Source: Sediminitomix flava (lineage in GTDB: Bacteria; Bacteroidota; Bacteroidia; Cytophagales; Flammeovirgaceae). Taken from it: a stretch of 64,000 bases of DNA. Position numbers and translations under genes: made by a program. Position 1 is the first letter of the stretch. The number at the start of each line of letters is the position of its first letter. This document shows, in pieces, positions 26,887 to 36,200 of the stretch. The stretch lies in NCBI RefSeq assembly GCF_003149185.1, contig NZ_QGDO01000003.1:702379-766378 (forward strand), given 5' to 3'. The notes under the pieces are model-generated. The model did no database searches. It worked only from the letters and a program-made list of their open reading frames with translations, and was not told where the DNA came from.

Positions 26887-27948
26887 TCACCCAAACAACT
26901 CAGGAATACAATCCATTAATTGATCTTTTCGAGAATCAATAATCTTGGCATAAATAGAAGTCGTCTTGATATCACTATGTCCTAGAACCTCCTTTAAAAC
27001 ATAAATATCGGCTCCGTAGGTAATCGCCATTGTCGCAAAAGTATGTCTTGCACAGTGGAAAGTAATATGCTTGAAAATACCTGCTCTCATTACCCATTCC
27101 TGTAAAATTAGGTTGATATTATTGCCGTAGCTTAGTCGAAAAATATAAGAGTTGTCTTCTCGGATTTCTTCAATGATCTGCTTTGCTGTCTTGTTTAACT
27201 TGAGGTACATAAACTTTGACTTGGTTTTCTGCGGTCTAAACTTGATTGTATCATCTTTAATATCATTCCAGGTAAGTTTAGTTACGTCTGACCATCTTAG
27301 ACCTGTGTAGCAAGAAAATAGAAAGGCTTGTTTAAGTTTTGGTTTCTTGCATTCGGTCTGAGCTAGTATTTGTAGTTCTTCGTGTGTGAGGTATTCCCTT
27401 TGACTGTCAGCTTGTGGAATAGCAGATACATGATTGTTCGGATTGAAGTGGATGATATGTTCCTTTTCAGCTTGATTGAGTACGGCTCTAAAGCGATTAT
27501 AATAAGCACAAGCGGAGTTTTGAGCAAGCTTCTTGAGTAAATAACGTTTATAGCTTTCAGCAAAGGGAATATCAATTTGACTAAAATTAAGTGTTTTTCG
27601 GTTGTTATTGAATTTGTGAAGGTGTTGTAAAGCTGTTCTCCAAGTTTCTTGATTGCTTCCTATCTTGGTCTTAACGATTTCTTCAGCGTAATTGAAAAAA
27701 TTAGATTTGGAATTGAAAAGCATAACTCTATCATATCCGAAGCGATTAAGTTCGACCAATTTTTCATTTTTCAATTTCTTAGCTTGCTTCCTCATCTCTC
27801 GATTATACGCTTTTTCTTCATTGTCTTTTGGGTTGTTATAGAGAGTAATTTTTAAGCTTTGTAGACTTCGCTTTCCTCCATCGTAGATATCGAGTGCAAG
27901 ATGGATTCCTTTTTTCCCTTTTCGTTCTCTAATTGATACAGATGCCAT
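26887..27948 (-). CDS. Tyrosine recombinase A2 (integrase)
   Basis: A 353-residue tyrosine recombinase, related to A1 but clearly diverged. Catalytic motifs: Arg in 'YTGLRWSDVTKL', His-x-x-Arg in 'ITFHCARHTFATMA', His in 'LGHSDIKTTS', Tyr in 'IYAKI'. The N-terminal Arm-DNA-binding and SAM-like core domains are present ('SVRERKGKKGIHLALDIYDGG' region, then 'NQETWRTALQHLHKF'). It follows the Zn-finger/HTH gene by only 8 nt, forming one operon 28681-26887. Because it is nearest the att-like junction at 28923, it is the better candidate for the mnmE-site enzyme, by position only. Confidence 0.9.
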   Translation of the reverse strand: MASVSIRERKGKKGIHLALDIYDGGKRSLQSLKITLYNNPKDNEEKAYNREMRKQAKKLKNEKLVELNRFGYDRVMLFNSKSNFFNYAEEIVKTKIGSNQETWRTALQHLHKFNNNRKTLNFSQIDIPFAESYKRYLLKKLAQNSACAYYNRFRAVLNQAEKEHIIHFNPNNHVSAIPQADSQREYLTHEELQILAQTECKKPKLKQAFLFSCYTGLRWSDVTKLTWNDIKDDTIKFRPQKTKSKFMYLKLNKTAKQIIEEIREDNSYIFRLSYGNNINLILQEWVMRAGIFKHITFHCARHTFATMAITYGADIYVLKEVLGHSDIKTTSIYAKIIDSRKDQLMDCIPELFG

Positions 27949-27956
27949 AATTGTGT

Positions 27957-28322
27957 CTAGTTGAATAGTTTGTTCAGTTCTGATTTTTTGATAATAACCC
28001 TTTGCTGTCCGATTTTCACAGCTTTAAGTTTGTTACTCTTAATAAGACGGTAAATGGTTTTTCGATTAATATGAAAAAGCTCACAAGCCTCTTTTATGCT
28101 CAGAAATTCTTTAGTTTCAATATGGAGTAAATTAACAAAGCGTTTTTCCTCTTTCTTGTATTCCTCTTCTTCCATACTCAAATGAATAGATTCATCTCGT
28201 TTCTGTTGTTTGTATGCCCTTTGAGCGCATTCAAGTGAACAGTATTTGGTAGAAACTTTCTGAGCAATAAAGTATCCTTTACAGTAAAGGCACACTTTGT
28301 CTATGCTTTTGAAAGAAGTCAT
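27957..28322 (-). CDS. Zinc-finger plus excisionase-type HTH protein (second copy, element A)
   Basis: A 121-residue protein with an N-terminal C-x2-C...C-x3-C zinc ribbon ('CLYCKGYF...KYCSLECAQRAY'), a charged linker, and a C-terminal HTH_17 domain ('EFLSIKEACELFHINRKTIYRLIKSNKLKAVKIGQQRVI'). It overlaps the preceding paralogue by 4 nt and is followed by recombinase A2 after 8 nt. It probably binds att or operator DNA as an excisionase/regulator; the zinc ribbon is an unusual addition to that family. Confidence 0.78.
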   Translation of the reverse strand: MTSFKSIDKVCLYCKGYFIAQKVSTKYCSLECAQRAYKQQKRDESIHLSMEEEEYKKEEKRFVNLLHIETKEFLSIKEACELFHINRKTIYRLIKSNKLKAVKIGQQRVIIKKSELNKLFN

Positions 28323-28681
28323 GAATTGAAGATTTTATCCAAGTCAGAGCGTTTGATGATGATCTTCCGACCAAGACGAGTGACTTTGAGTTTATCAGCG
28401 TTGATCAGTCGATTCAGTGTCCAGCGACTAGCTCCAATTAGAATGGAAGCTTCTTTAATGCTCAAAAACTCTTTGATCTGTATTTCTTGTAGAAGAATTG
28501 GGTCTTCTTCTTTTTGGTTTGAAGATGGGGTAGGAGGTGGAGGTATTTCTCCAAATTTCTTACGAAGCTTGTAGGCTCTTTTAGCACAAGCATCTGAGCA
28601 ATTTTTAGTTGCTGTTGTTTTGGCGATAAAGGAATTACCGCATACTTGGCAAGTCTTCTCAATTCGCATATTTGAACTCAT
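28319..28681 (-). CDS. Zinc-finger plus excisionase-type HTH protein (first copy, element A)
   Basis: A 120-residue paralogue of the next gene: zinc ribbon 'CQVCGNSF...KNCSDACAKRAY', then HTH 'EFLSIKEASILIGASRWTLNRLINADKLKVTRLGRKIIIKRSDL'. The N-terminus (MSSNMRIEKTCQVCGNSFIAKTT) is nearly the same as that of the element B copy at 56641. It heads the minus-strand operon closest to the junction att site. The close N-terminal match to element B supports a common ancestor for the two integration modules. Confidence 0.78.
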   Translation of the reverse strand: MSSNMRIEKTCQVCGNSFIAKTTATKNCSDACAKRAYKLRKKFGEIPPPPTPSSNQKEEDPILLQEIQIKEFLSIKEASILIGASRWTLNRLINADKLKVTRLGRKIIIKRSDLDKIFNS

Positions 28682-28922
28682 GGCAATAAAGTTTAATCCT
28701 TTTAAATGCAGTTAAAGTTATTTCACCGAGCAACGTGGGACATTATTTCCCCCTCATGTTACGATTTGTTGCACGACTTGCATTTTAGGATTATTGTCGC
28801 CATTTTGCAACCAAATAAGGTTGGAGAACAGCTAACGAAAGGCAAGCAAAAGAAACAATCCAAGCATAATCTTTTGTTTTTATTGATTATACTTGGATTT
28901 TATTTGCCGTTTATACCCTACC
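28682..28922. other. Right end of element A, non-coding
   Basis: About 240 bp before the junction att copy. It includes a 15-bp inverted repeat with one mismatch (28857-28871 with 28885-28899, AATCCAAGCATAATC type), scattered GCAAC/GTTGC motifs, and a partial att-like string (TATTTGCCGTTTATA) near 28901. A 78-codon plus-strand frame (28706-28942) crosses the att copy and is judged spurious. The operon promoter for 28681 must lie here but I find no clear -7 box. Confidence 0.5.
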
Positions 28923-28937
28923 TATTTGCCGATACAG
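28923..28937. repeat. Junction att-like repeat between elements A and B
   Basis: TATTTGCCGATACAG matches 14 of 15 bases of the left copy (2022-2036) and 13 of 15 of the mnmE 3'-end copy (56899-56913). Its minus strand reads CTGTATCGGCAAATA, close to the CIGK-stop codons of mnmE. Confidence 0.82.
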
Positions 28938-28958
28938 AATGATAAAATCCCCTTTTTT

Positions 28959-28980
28959 AGCCCTTTGAGGGCTTTTTTTG
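28959..28980 (+). terminator. Terminator at the left end of element B
   Basis: AGCCC (28959-28963) and GGGCT (28969-28973) form a short stem with a 5-nt loop, followed by seven T residues. It lies 22 bp inside element B and would stop transcription entering from element A. Confidence 0.7.
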
Positions 28981-29149
28981 TGTGTCGGGGGACGGTTTTG
29001 GGGACAGGGGATTCATTGATAATAGATTTAATGTAATTTCTTTTGTTTAAGTTTTGAATACTTTAACTGTAACTTCTTGCAAATGGTTTAGTCTGTATCT
29101 ATATTCTGATTTTTATAAAACCATGTTTATTGTTAAGTAGGGTGGAAGA

Positions 29150-32100
29150 ATGTATATTGAGGATTTTTTAAGAGAAAATGAATTAACTGTAAGCCAGTTA
29201 AAAGAGGAGTTGGAACGCAGGGAAGTAAGTAGTGCATTTGAATTACATCAAGAAATGCCTAAAGAATGGTTAGCGTGGTTTTCTAAAACTGAAAAGAAAT
29301 CAGAAAGACTGTTTGCCTGTGTAAAGTATGTAGCGGATGATAAGTCGCATGGTTTTATAAAAACTTTTGAAGAGGTAAAACAACTAAATCTACAATCCCT
29401 CAGAAAAAGAGATGAGCATGATCACAAGCTTATGAAAAAAGACGTGAGTGATTTAGTCTCTGGTGATATTGTTTTATGTGAAAAGAATAGTGAATCTGGA
29501 CAAATAAAAATCATAGATGAGGTATTTACAGGTATTCTGATTACACAAAATCATCAGCCTTTTTTCATTTGTATAGAAGCTCATTTACCTGTAACGGTCT
29601 TTCCCTTAACTAAAAATACAAATATCGAAGAAGCCGTTCTGACAAATGTTGGTTTGACTTTCGATAGAAATCATTTCCATTGTGAAGAACTACCTGATGA
29701 CATAAGTCTAGCGGATAGAGGTTTGATCATAGAACGCTATATCGAATATTTAGAGATCTTATCACCTGAAAGTGTAGCATTTTTGAAAAATGAACTAGGA
29801 GATAAATTCGAACAGAATATAAACGTTAGCTATTTTCAACAAAAAGAATGGGATCAGCTAAAGGTGAGGAGTGAAACCTTAGCGAAGATAGCTTTTTTTC
29901 AAAAATGGGAAGATATTTCAGAAAAAAGCAATAAATCTTTATTTAATTCCTTAGACCTTGACACACAACTACTACTTTTTAATTCTACTCAAACGCCCAA
30001 AAGTCTGTGGAGCGACCAGTTTTTACACCAGCTAATAAATGAAAAAATTGAAGCTAATAAACTTCGTCTTCTACCCAAAGAAAGGAAAGAAGCTTTAGTA
30101 AAACAGTTTTTGGTCGAGTATGAGAGTGAAATTATAGAAGATGAAACAACTTATATTTGGGCAAAAAGTATAATTAATGTCCTCAATGATTTGACATTAA
30201 CAATTGACTTTTTGAATGAAAGGCTAAGTCCTAAGTTTCAATTTGAGGGATGGTTAAACAATACAACTTATGGAGAATACCAAGAGCATATAGCTTTAAA
30301 GGCTCTGACAAGTCTTAGTGCAGTGCAGCAGTCAAAGGTTGTTCAAAAGTTAGGTGATAAGTTTACATTTGAATTAATAGCGGATATAAAACCTACGGAA
30401 GATCGCATTATCCAATTAAAAGTAATTGACCTTATTCAAAGGGAAATTGCTAAAAGACTCAATTTTGTTGTTTTCGATTTGGAAACAGATAAGGAACGGG
30501 TATATGAATTTGGAAGTGTGGACAATCGAGGGGAAATTATTAATTACCCGCATGATGAAAAGACATATTCCAATTGGCTTAAAGAAGAATCCCTAAAGTT
30601 TTCAAATGAGCTATCGAAACTCTTAAATAAGGCATCTATTAAATCGTCTAAAACACCTGAAAAGGCGTTTGTTGATGTAGATAAACTTTTTGAAGATAGG
30701 CTTGTGGTTGGACATAATATCATTGATTTTGACCTGCAAATCTTATCCGATTTAAAATTTCAAGAAAAACCTGTTTTGAAAGTTTGGGACACACTTGTTC
30801 TTGAATTGCTTTTGAGTCCTGAGCTTCGTTCTTATGCACTTCAAACGACGCATAGTGCACTAGAGGATGCAAAGCATAGCAAAGTGTTATTCCTAAATCA
30901 GTTATTGAGACTATTTTACTTGGATGATGAAGCCTTTTTTAATATTACCGAAATGTTTGAGGTCAGTCTAAAAACTGAACTTCAAAACTTGCGTGAATAC
31001 TTCAAGAAAGTAAATTGGATTTCCTCGGAAGTATTGAATGAAACGAAAATAAGTCTCTTCAAGCAAGTGAATCGTTTGCCTATTTTAGAAGAAATTAATC
31101 GTACTTGTTTAGACAGTGATTACCCAAAGCAAGTGTTTGTGATGGCTAATGAGTTGCGTTATGCTGTACTCGACACCGTTCTTGAATTTCAGGCTGAAAA
31201 GCAGGATGATGCTTCTTTCTCAAAAATCAATAAAACAGCTTTACTAAACTTGGAAAACAAGACATTGGCAAAAGCGCTTAAAATTCATATTGAGTATCAT
31301 GAGAAACGTAATGGAAAAGCGGTTTTTTTAGGACAAATTTCTCCTTTTTTGAGGAAAAAGATAGATATAGAGATTATCAGTGGAACAGCTCAAGACAGCC
31401 TTTGGAATAGAGAAAGTAAGCCATTTGATTTTAGGAAAAAACGTTTTCAGTTTGCATTGTCTTTAAGGCAGTTTTTTGAATATCAAGAGCAAATTTTAAA
31501 AGATGATCAAATCCAAATAGTGATTGTTGATCAAGATTTGATGACGATCCAAAACAAAGATGTGTTAAAACTCTTGAGACTAAAAGACGTCCTTCAGTTG
31601 GCTAGTGACCACTCGTTTTGGATTAAAAATTCTGGAGGTATCAGTAGTATAGGTTTGAATCAGAAAGAGGTCATTGAATTAGGGCTTGAAGATGAAAGTA
31701 TTTTAGCTTATGATAATTTTTGGATTGAAAAATATGAATACGGAAAATACAGAATCTGTGGAAATAAAAGATGGGATAAAGCTCTTGAACAGATACCTAA
31801 AGAACGTATTTCTGAACTTAAAATAGCAGAAGGTGTATTGCCAAAGAGCCAATGTACTCTGGTGAAAACATTCCAAAAAAGTACTAAAGCATTGGTAAGA
31901 GTTAATCCCGAAAGTATCTATCGTTCCCGTTATTGGTGTTTTCAAAAAGAAGTTCTAAAAAGCAGTATAGAAGCTAGAGAGGCAGTCATCTTGATTGTAC
32001 AACGTAAGGAAGAAATTCAAGAGCTAGAAAATTATTTCAGAAAAGGTTTAGGCTTTTATGTGCCTTCGTCTCAAGCTAGTTTGAGCAGGCGATTAGAATT

Positions 32101-33217
32101 GCTTCAAGAAAGTACACAACTGAATAAGCTAGTTGTGATTACACCAAAGCAACTTACAAATGTACTTCTGATGAACAGAGAAGGTTGCTTCAAGTTCATC
32201 TTAGATGCTTTTTCTTTGTATGAGTCATTTTTCATTACTAAAGACTCACAGATGTATCAAGATTTCCAAAAACAGGCAAATACTGATGGAGAAGATAAAG
32301 CTGAAATTGATAGTCACAAACCTTTGGAAAGAGATACTTTTTTTCTGCTGAAAATTCAGAAGCGTTATATAGATGTCCTCCGAAGATTGATACTGTTCAA
32401 TAATCCCGAACATGAATTGATGATCTTAGATCCTAGAGTAGAGGACTTCCAAAACCTCGAAAAAATTTGGAATACGAATATCCGAATGATTAAGCTCGAA
32501 ATGGATTTGGAAGCTTTAGAAGAAGAAGCCAAAATTGCTGACCGTTTCTTTTCTGCACCAATAAGTGATGGACGAAATTTACCAATGCCTCTTGCGGACA
32601 TTAAGAAAATGTTAGCCGAGGTCTTTTTGGGTAAAGATCTGTTTTGGTATGACTATCAAGAGCCGTATTTAGATCGGATTATCCCTTCTGAAAAAGATCT
32701 ATTGGTCAGTTTACCCACTGGCGGAGGAAAGTCTTTGTTATTTCAAGCACCTTCTTTGTTTAAATCGGTCTTCACCAATCGAATGTCGATTGTCATTACA
32801 CCACTAAAAGCTTTGATGGAAGATCAGGTAAATACCTTGTGGGAGAAAGGGTTTATCAGTAATGTAGATTACATTAACTCAGATCGGAGAAGTGACTTAT
32901 CCCTTATTTATCGCTCTATTGCAAGTGGAGAAGTGTCTTTGCTCTATATCACACCAGAGCGTTTTAGAAGTGGGGCTTTTCTAAATGCTTTAGAACAACG
33001 ACTTCAAATTGATGGCGGTTTGGAATACGCTATTTTTGATGAAGCTCACTGTGTTTCTCAGTGGGGACATGAGTTTCGTCCAGATTATTTGAATAGTGCT
33101 AAAGCAGTAATGAAACTCAAAAAAGCCAATGCCGAAAACATTAATACACCTGTATTATTATTTTCAGCAACTGTATCAAACAAGATTTTTGAAGACTTCC
33201 AACAGATTTTCAAGTAA
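29150..33217 (+). CDS. DEDDh exonuclease fused to the first RecA lobe of a RecQ helicase
   Basis: A 1355-residue protein. Near residues 55-130 is a small beta-rich segment possibly OB/cold-shock-like. A DnaQ-type 3'-5' exonuclease follows: Exo I FDLET near 443, Exo II GHNIIDFD near 521, Exo III HSALEDAKHSK near 567 (DEDDh). The C-terminus is only lobe 1 of a RecQ-type SF2 helicase: motif I LPTGGGKSLLFQ near 1188, motif II DEAHCVSQWGHEFRPDY near 1297, motif III SATV near 1339. It ends 17 residues later. Lobe 2 starts the next gene, joined by a TAATG stop-start. So this half cannot be a working helicase alone; the two products must assemble. First cargo gene of element B. Function as defence is inferred from its neighbours. 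Confidence 0.82.
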   Translation: MYIEDFLRENELTVSQLKEELERREVSSAFELHQEMPKEWLAWFSKTEKKSERLFACVKYVADDKSHGFIKTFEEVKQLNLQSLRKRDEHDHKLMKKDVSDLVSGDIVLCEKNSESGQIKIIDEVFTGILITQNHQPFFICIEAHLPVTVFPLTKNTNIEEAVLTNVGLTFDRNHFHCEELPDDISLADRGLIIERYIEYLEILSPESVAFLKNELGDKFEQNINVSYFQQKEWDQLKVRSETLAKIAFFQKWEDISEKSNKSLFNSLDLDTQLLLFNSTQTPKSLWSDQFLHQLINEKIEANKLRLLPKERKEALVKQFLVEYESEIIEDETTYIWAKSIINVLNDLTLTIDFLNERLSPKFQFEGWLNNTTYGEYQEHIALKALTSLSAVQQSKVVQKLGDKFTFELIADIKPTEDRIIQLKVIDLIQREIAKRLNFVVFDLETDKERVYEFGSVDNRGEIINYPHDEKTYSNWLKEESLKFSNELSKLLNKASIKSSKTPEKAFVDVDKLFEDRLVVGHNIIDFDLQILSDLKFQEKPVLKVWDTLVLELLLSPELRSYALQTTHSALEDAKHSKVLFLNQLLRLFYLDDEAFFNITEMFEVSLKTELQNLREYFKKVNWISSEVLNETKISLFKQVNRLPILEEINRTCLDSDYPKQVFVMANELRYAVLDTVLEFQAEKQDDASFSKINKTALLNLENKTLAKALKIHIEYHEKRNGKAVFLGQISPFLRKKIDIEIISGTAQDSLWNRESKPFDFRKKRFQFALSLRQFFEYQEQILKDDQIQIVIVDQDLMTIQNKDVLKLLRLKDVLQLASDHSFWIKNSGGISSIGLNQKEVIELGLEDESILAYDNFWIEKYEYGKYRICGNKRWDKALEQIPKERISELKIAEGVLPKSQCTLVKTFQKSTKALVRVNPESIYRSRYWCFQKEVLKSSIEAREAVILIVQRKEEIQELENYFRKGLGFYVPSSQASLSRRLELLQESTQLNKLVVITPKQLTNVLLMNREGCFKFILDAFSLYESFFITKDSQMYQDFQKQANTDGEDKAEIDSHKPLERDTFFLLKIQKRYIDVLRRLILFNNPEHELMILDPRVEDFQNLEKIWNTNIRMIKLEMDLEALEEEAKIADRFFSAPISDGRNLPMPLADIKKMLAEVFLGKDLFWYDYQEPYLDRIIPSEKDLLVSLPTGGGKSLLFQAPSLFKSVFTNRMSIVITPLKALMEDQVNTLWEKGFISNVDYINSDRRSDLSLIYRSIASGEVSLLYITPERFRSGAFLNALEQRLQIDGGLEYAIFDEAHCVSQWGHEFRPDYLNSAKAVMKLKKANAENINTPVLLFSATVSNKIFEDFQQIFK

Positions 33218-36200
33218 TGGAGAGATTACCAGACCATAAAGTATATAACCCGATACGAGATCATATCGCTATAAATTTTGTCAGAAAAGGAAATGAAGAT
33301 GAAATCAAGGCTTTTATTTCCAATAATTTAAACGAACAGAATTTCAATCCTGAATGTAGCCGAGTACTTATTTTTGTACAAACAAGAAACCAAGCAGAGG
33401 AAGCCACTGAACAGCTTAAAGAGGAACTTAAAATAGCAAAAAGACCGTATGCTGAACAAATTTCTTTTTATCATGCGGGTTTAGACAGTATAGAACGAGA
33501 AGAACGTTATGAAGCTTATAAAAATGGTGAGATTGTCATCCTATTAGCGACCAAGGCTTTCGGTATGGGTATGGATATTCCAAACATTCATTACATCTAC
33601 CACTTAAGTCCAAGTTCTACATTTGAAGATTTTTTACAGGAAGTGGGAAGGGCAGGGAGAAACAAATCCTATCTAAATCAAGCTGGTTTTTCTGACAATC
33701 ATCCTATTCAAGCTTATTGTTTGCATACAACTGATTCTTTCAAAAAAATTAAAGACAAAGAGCATAAGTATCAGATTACGTGGGAGAAAATCAAGGCAAC
33801 AAGAAAGGCGATATTTGATTATGTACAGCGGTTTAGAGAACTAAAAGTTGAAAAAGAAAAAGCTTTTCCATTACCTCTAGACATCCAAGATAAAGATGGT
33901 GAAGAGGTGTCAAGAGTCGCTTTGCATTGGCTTGAAAAATTATGTAGAATCCGATTGGGGTTATACACTCCAACTTATTTGCCTTTGCAACTCAGCACTA
34001 CCAATGTGCATATTCCTTCTACCGAGAAAGAAGAAATCGCTAAGAAACTAAATGTCCTCTATAATTTCTTAGGTGAAAAGAAGCATACAACGGAATGTTT
34101 TCAGAACAAACTGATGATTCAACAGTATGAGTTATCCAAGGTCATGAATGTGAAATCAAATGAGGTATTTTCTTATTTGTACAAAGCACAGAAATATGGT
34201 ATCTGTACGCTCTTACGAGATGCGATTTTAGAACCTACCAAAAGACGAAAGAAAGAAGTAGAAAGTGAAATATTTTTCAACAAACAAAGTGATCTTGACT
34301 TCTTATCAAGCCGTTCACCTTCATTTCTATGTCTCGAAAAAGTCTTTGAATTTGCTTATCAGTTACTTAATGCCTCTAAACCAGAAGACCGAATTGTTTT
34401 AGACAATAATTATTTGGAAACAGAAATACAGAATATTTTATCTTCCATTTCTGACTCGGATTTTTATTGGCTAGACAATAAAGAGTTGGGTGCAGAAAAG
34501 TATACTAAAGAAGTAAATAAAGAGAAGAAAGACATTCAAAGTCGATTCAAGTTTGCTTTTAAAATGGTGCACAACTGTCCAAATTACAGCTTTAAGTCTG
34601 TTATGAATACGGATGAAGAAGAGAAGGCAGGAGCCCAGCAGTTGATCTATAATGCAAATAAGGACAATAAACTAGGACTAAGCTATCTAAATGAGTTTAG
34701 AAAAGACCTTGTTAAGCTGATTCATTATGTTTCTAATGAATACTATTCTAAAGAAAGTTTCAGGTTCAATATTGTTGGATTATCTAATCATTTAGGTTTT
34801 GATCAGCAGGGGGAAGAGTATTTTGGTCAGCTTGTGTTTTTCGCAAAAGCATTTGGTTATCTAAAAGGTGGAGGGAGTCTCGTTCCGATGGGGATTGAGT
34901 TATTTATAGATGAGCTTTCGGAAATCAATGAAAATGAAAAAGATGCTTTGGATGCCAAGTGTTTTGAAGAGTTTCAAGAAAGCAATCAAATGAAAGAACT
35001 TAGGCTTCTTGCATTGGAGTGTCTTTCTCTAATTGATGACAGAAGATATGATGCCTTTATTAAAGCCTATTTTGAATGCGCTAATGTCTCAGAATTGATT
35101 CACCTGTTAGAAGAATATCTCGGGGAAGATCATGAGAATCTAAAGGCGTTCAGACAAGAAGCTTTACAAAAAGCAGAAGAAAAACTTAGTGATCAGCAAG
35201 TACTTGTGTATCAAGCTCCACTTTCAGATAACCTGCAAGTGATTGCGGGTCCAGGCTCGGGTAAAACACATACCTTAACATTAAGAGTTGCTCGTTTGAT
35301 TCAAAAAGATAAGATTGATCCCAAAAACATTCTTATTCTAGCATATAACCGTGCTGTAGTAGCCGAATTGAAAGAACGATTAGGGAAGCTTTTTAAAGAG
35401 TTAGGTTATGGAAAACTGATACACAGACTAAAAGTATTTACCTTTCATGGTTTCTGTAAATTTGCACTAAAAGAGCAGTTAAAGACGGATCATTTGGAAG
35501 AATGGGTACCTACTTTTTTGAAATTAGCACAAGATAAACCCGGTCTAGTGGCACAAGCCTTGGGCGGTATTAATTATGTTTTTGTAGATGAATTTCAAGA
35601 TATTACCACAGAACGTTTGGAATTATTGAAGGTTGTAGCAAATGCCAAATCCGTACGTATCTGTGTCATTGGAGATCCAAACCAAAGCATCTATGGATAC
35701 CAACGTTTTAACGAAGGAGGACAGATGGACTCTTTGCCTTACTATAAGGATTTTGCTAAAGTTTATGTTCCCAAAGAATATTACCTAAGCAACAATTATA
35801 GGTCTTACCCAAGAATTGTAGAGCAGTCTGAGAAGTTCTTAGCCTGTAATGATTCTAGATATAAGATGCCTGAGATGAAAGCTGTTTTAAAAGCCGATTC
35901 ATCAGAATCTTACACAGAGAAAATTGATTGCTCTAATGGTAAGGACTATATAAAATGGGACGAACGTACACTCTCACTAATGCAAGAACAAGTTGGGGGG
36001 AAAGACAAATATCAATCTATAGCCTTGATGTTCAGGAGTAATGAGGAGGTTTTTAGAGCGTATAATGAGCTTGTAAAAGCATTGCAGAAAAGTGATTTAC
36101 CTCTCCCAAAAATTAGTATTCAAGGCAATAATAGTAGCCCCAAAAGTAGTAGGGCTTTTTATGAGTTTTTCAAGATTATCAAACAACAACAAGAAAAACG

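Larger units (their letters stand above)
2022..28937. mobile_element. Integrative element A (about 26.9 kb) carrying a DISARM-like operon
   Basis: Bounded by att-like 15-bp repeats at 2022-2036 and 28923-28937. The right end carries two Zn-finger/HTH genes, two tyrosine recombinases, an excisionase-like HTH, a BT4734-type primase gene and a primase-helicase, all on the minus strand. The left part carries a winged-helix protein with internal palindromic repeats and the plus-strand four-gene defence operon. No relaxase or type IV secretion genes are visible, so it is an integrative, possibly self-replicating island, not a complete conjugative element. Boundaries are inferred from the repeats. 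Confidence 0.75.

Noticed and set aside
28706-28942. 78-codon plus-strand frame with a hydrophobic stretch
   Set aside because: It runs through the inverted repeat and across the junction att copy, so its C-terminus would depend on the integration event; judged chance.
33190-33240. Programmed frameshift joining the two RecQ halves
   Set aside because: No slippery heptamer in the right frame is seen before the TAA; the TAATG arrangement fits stop-restart coupling better.
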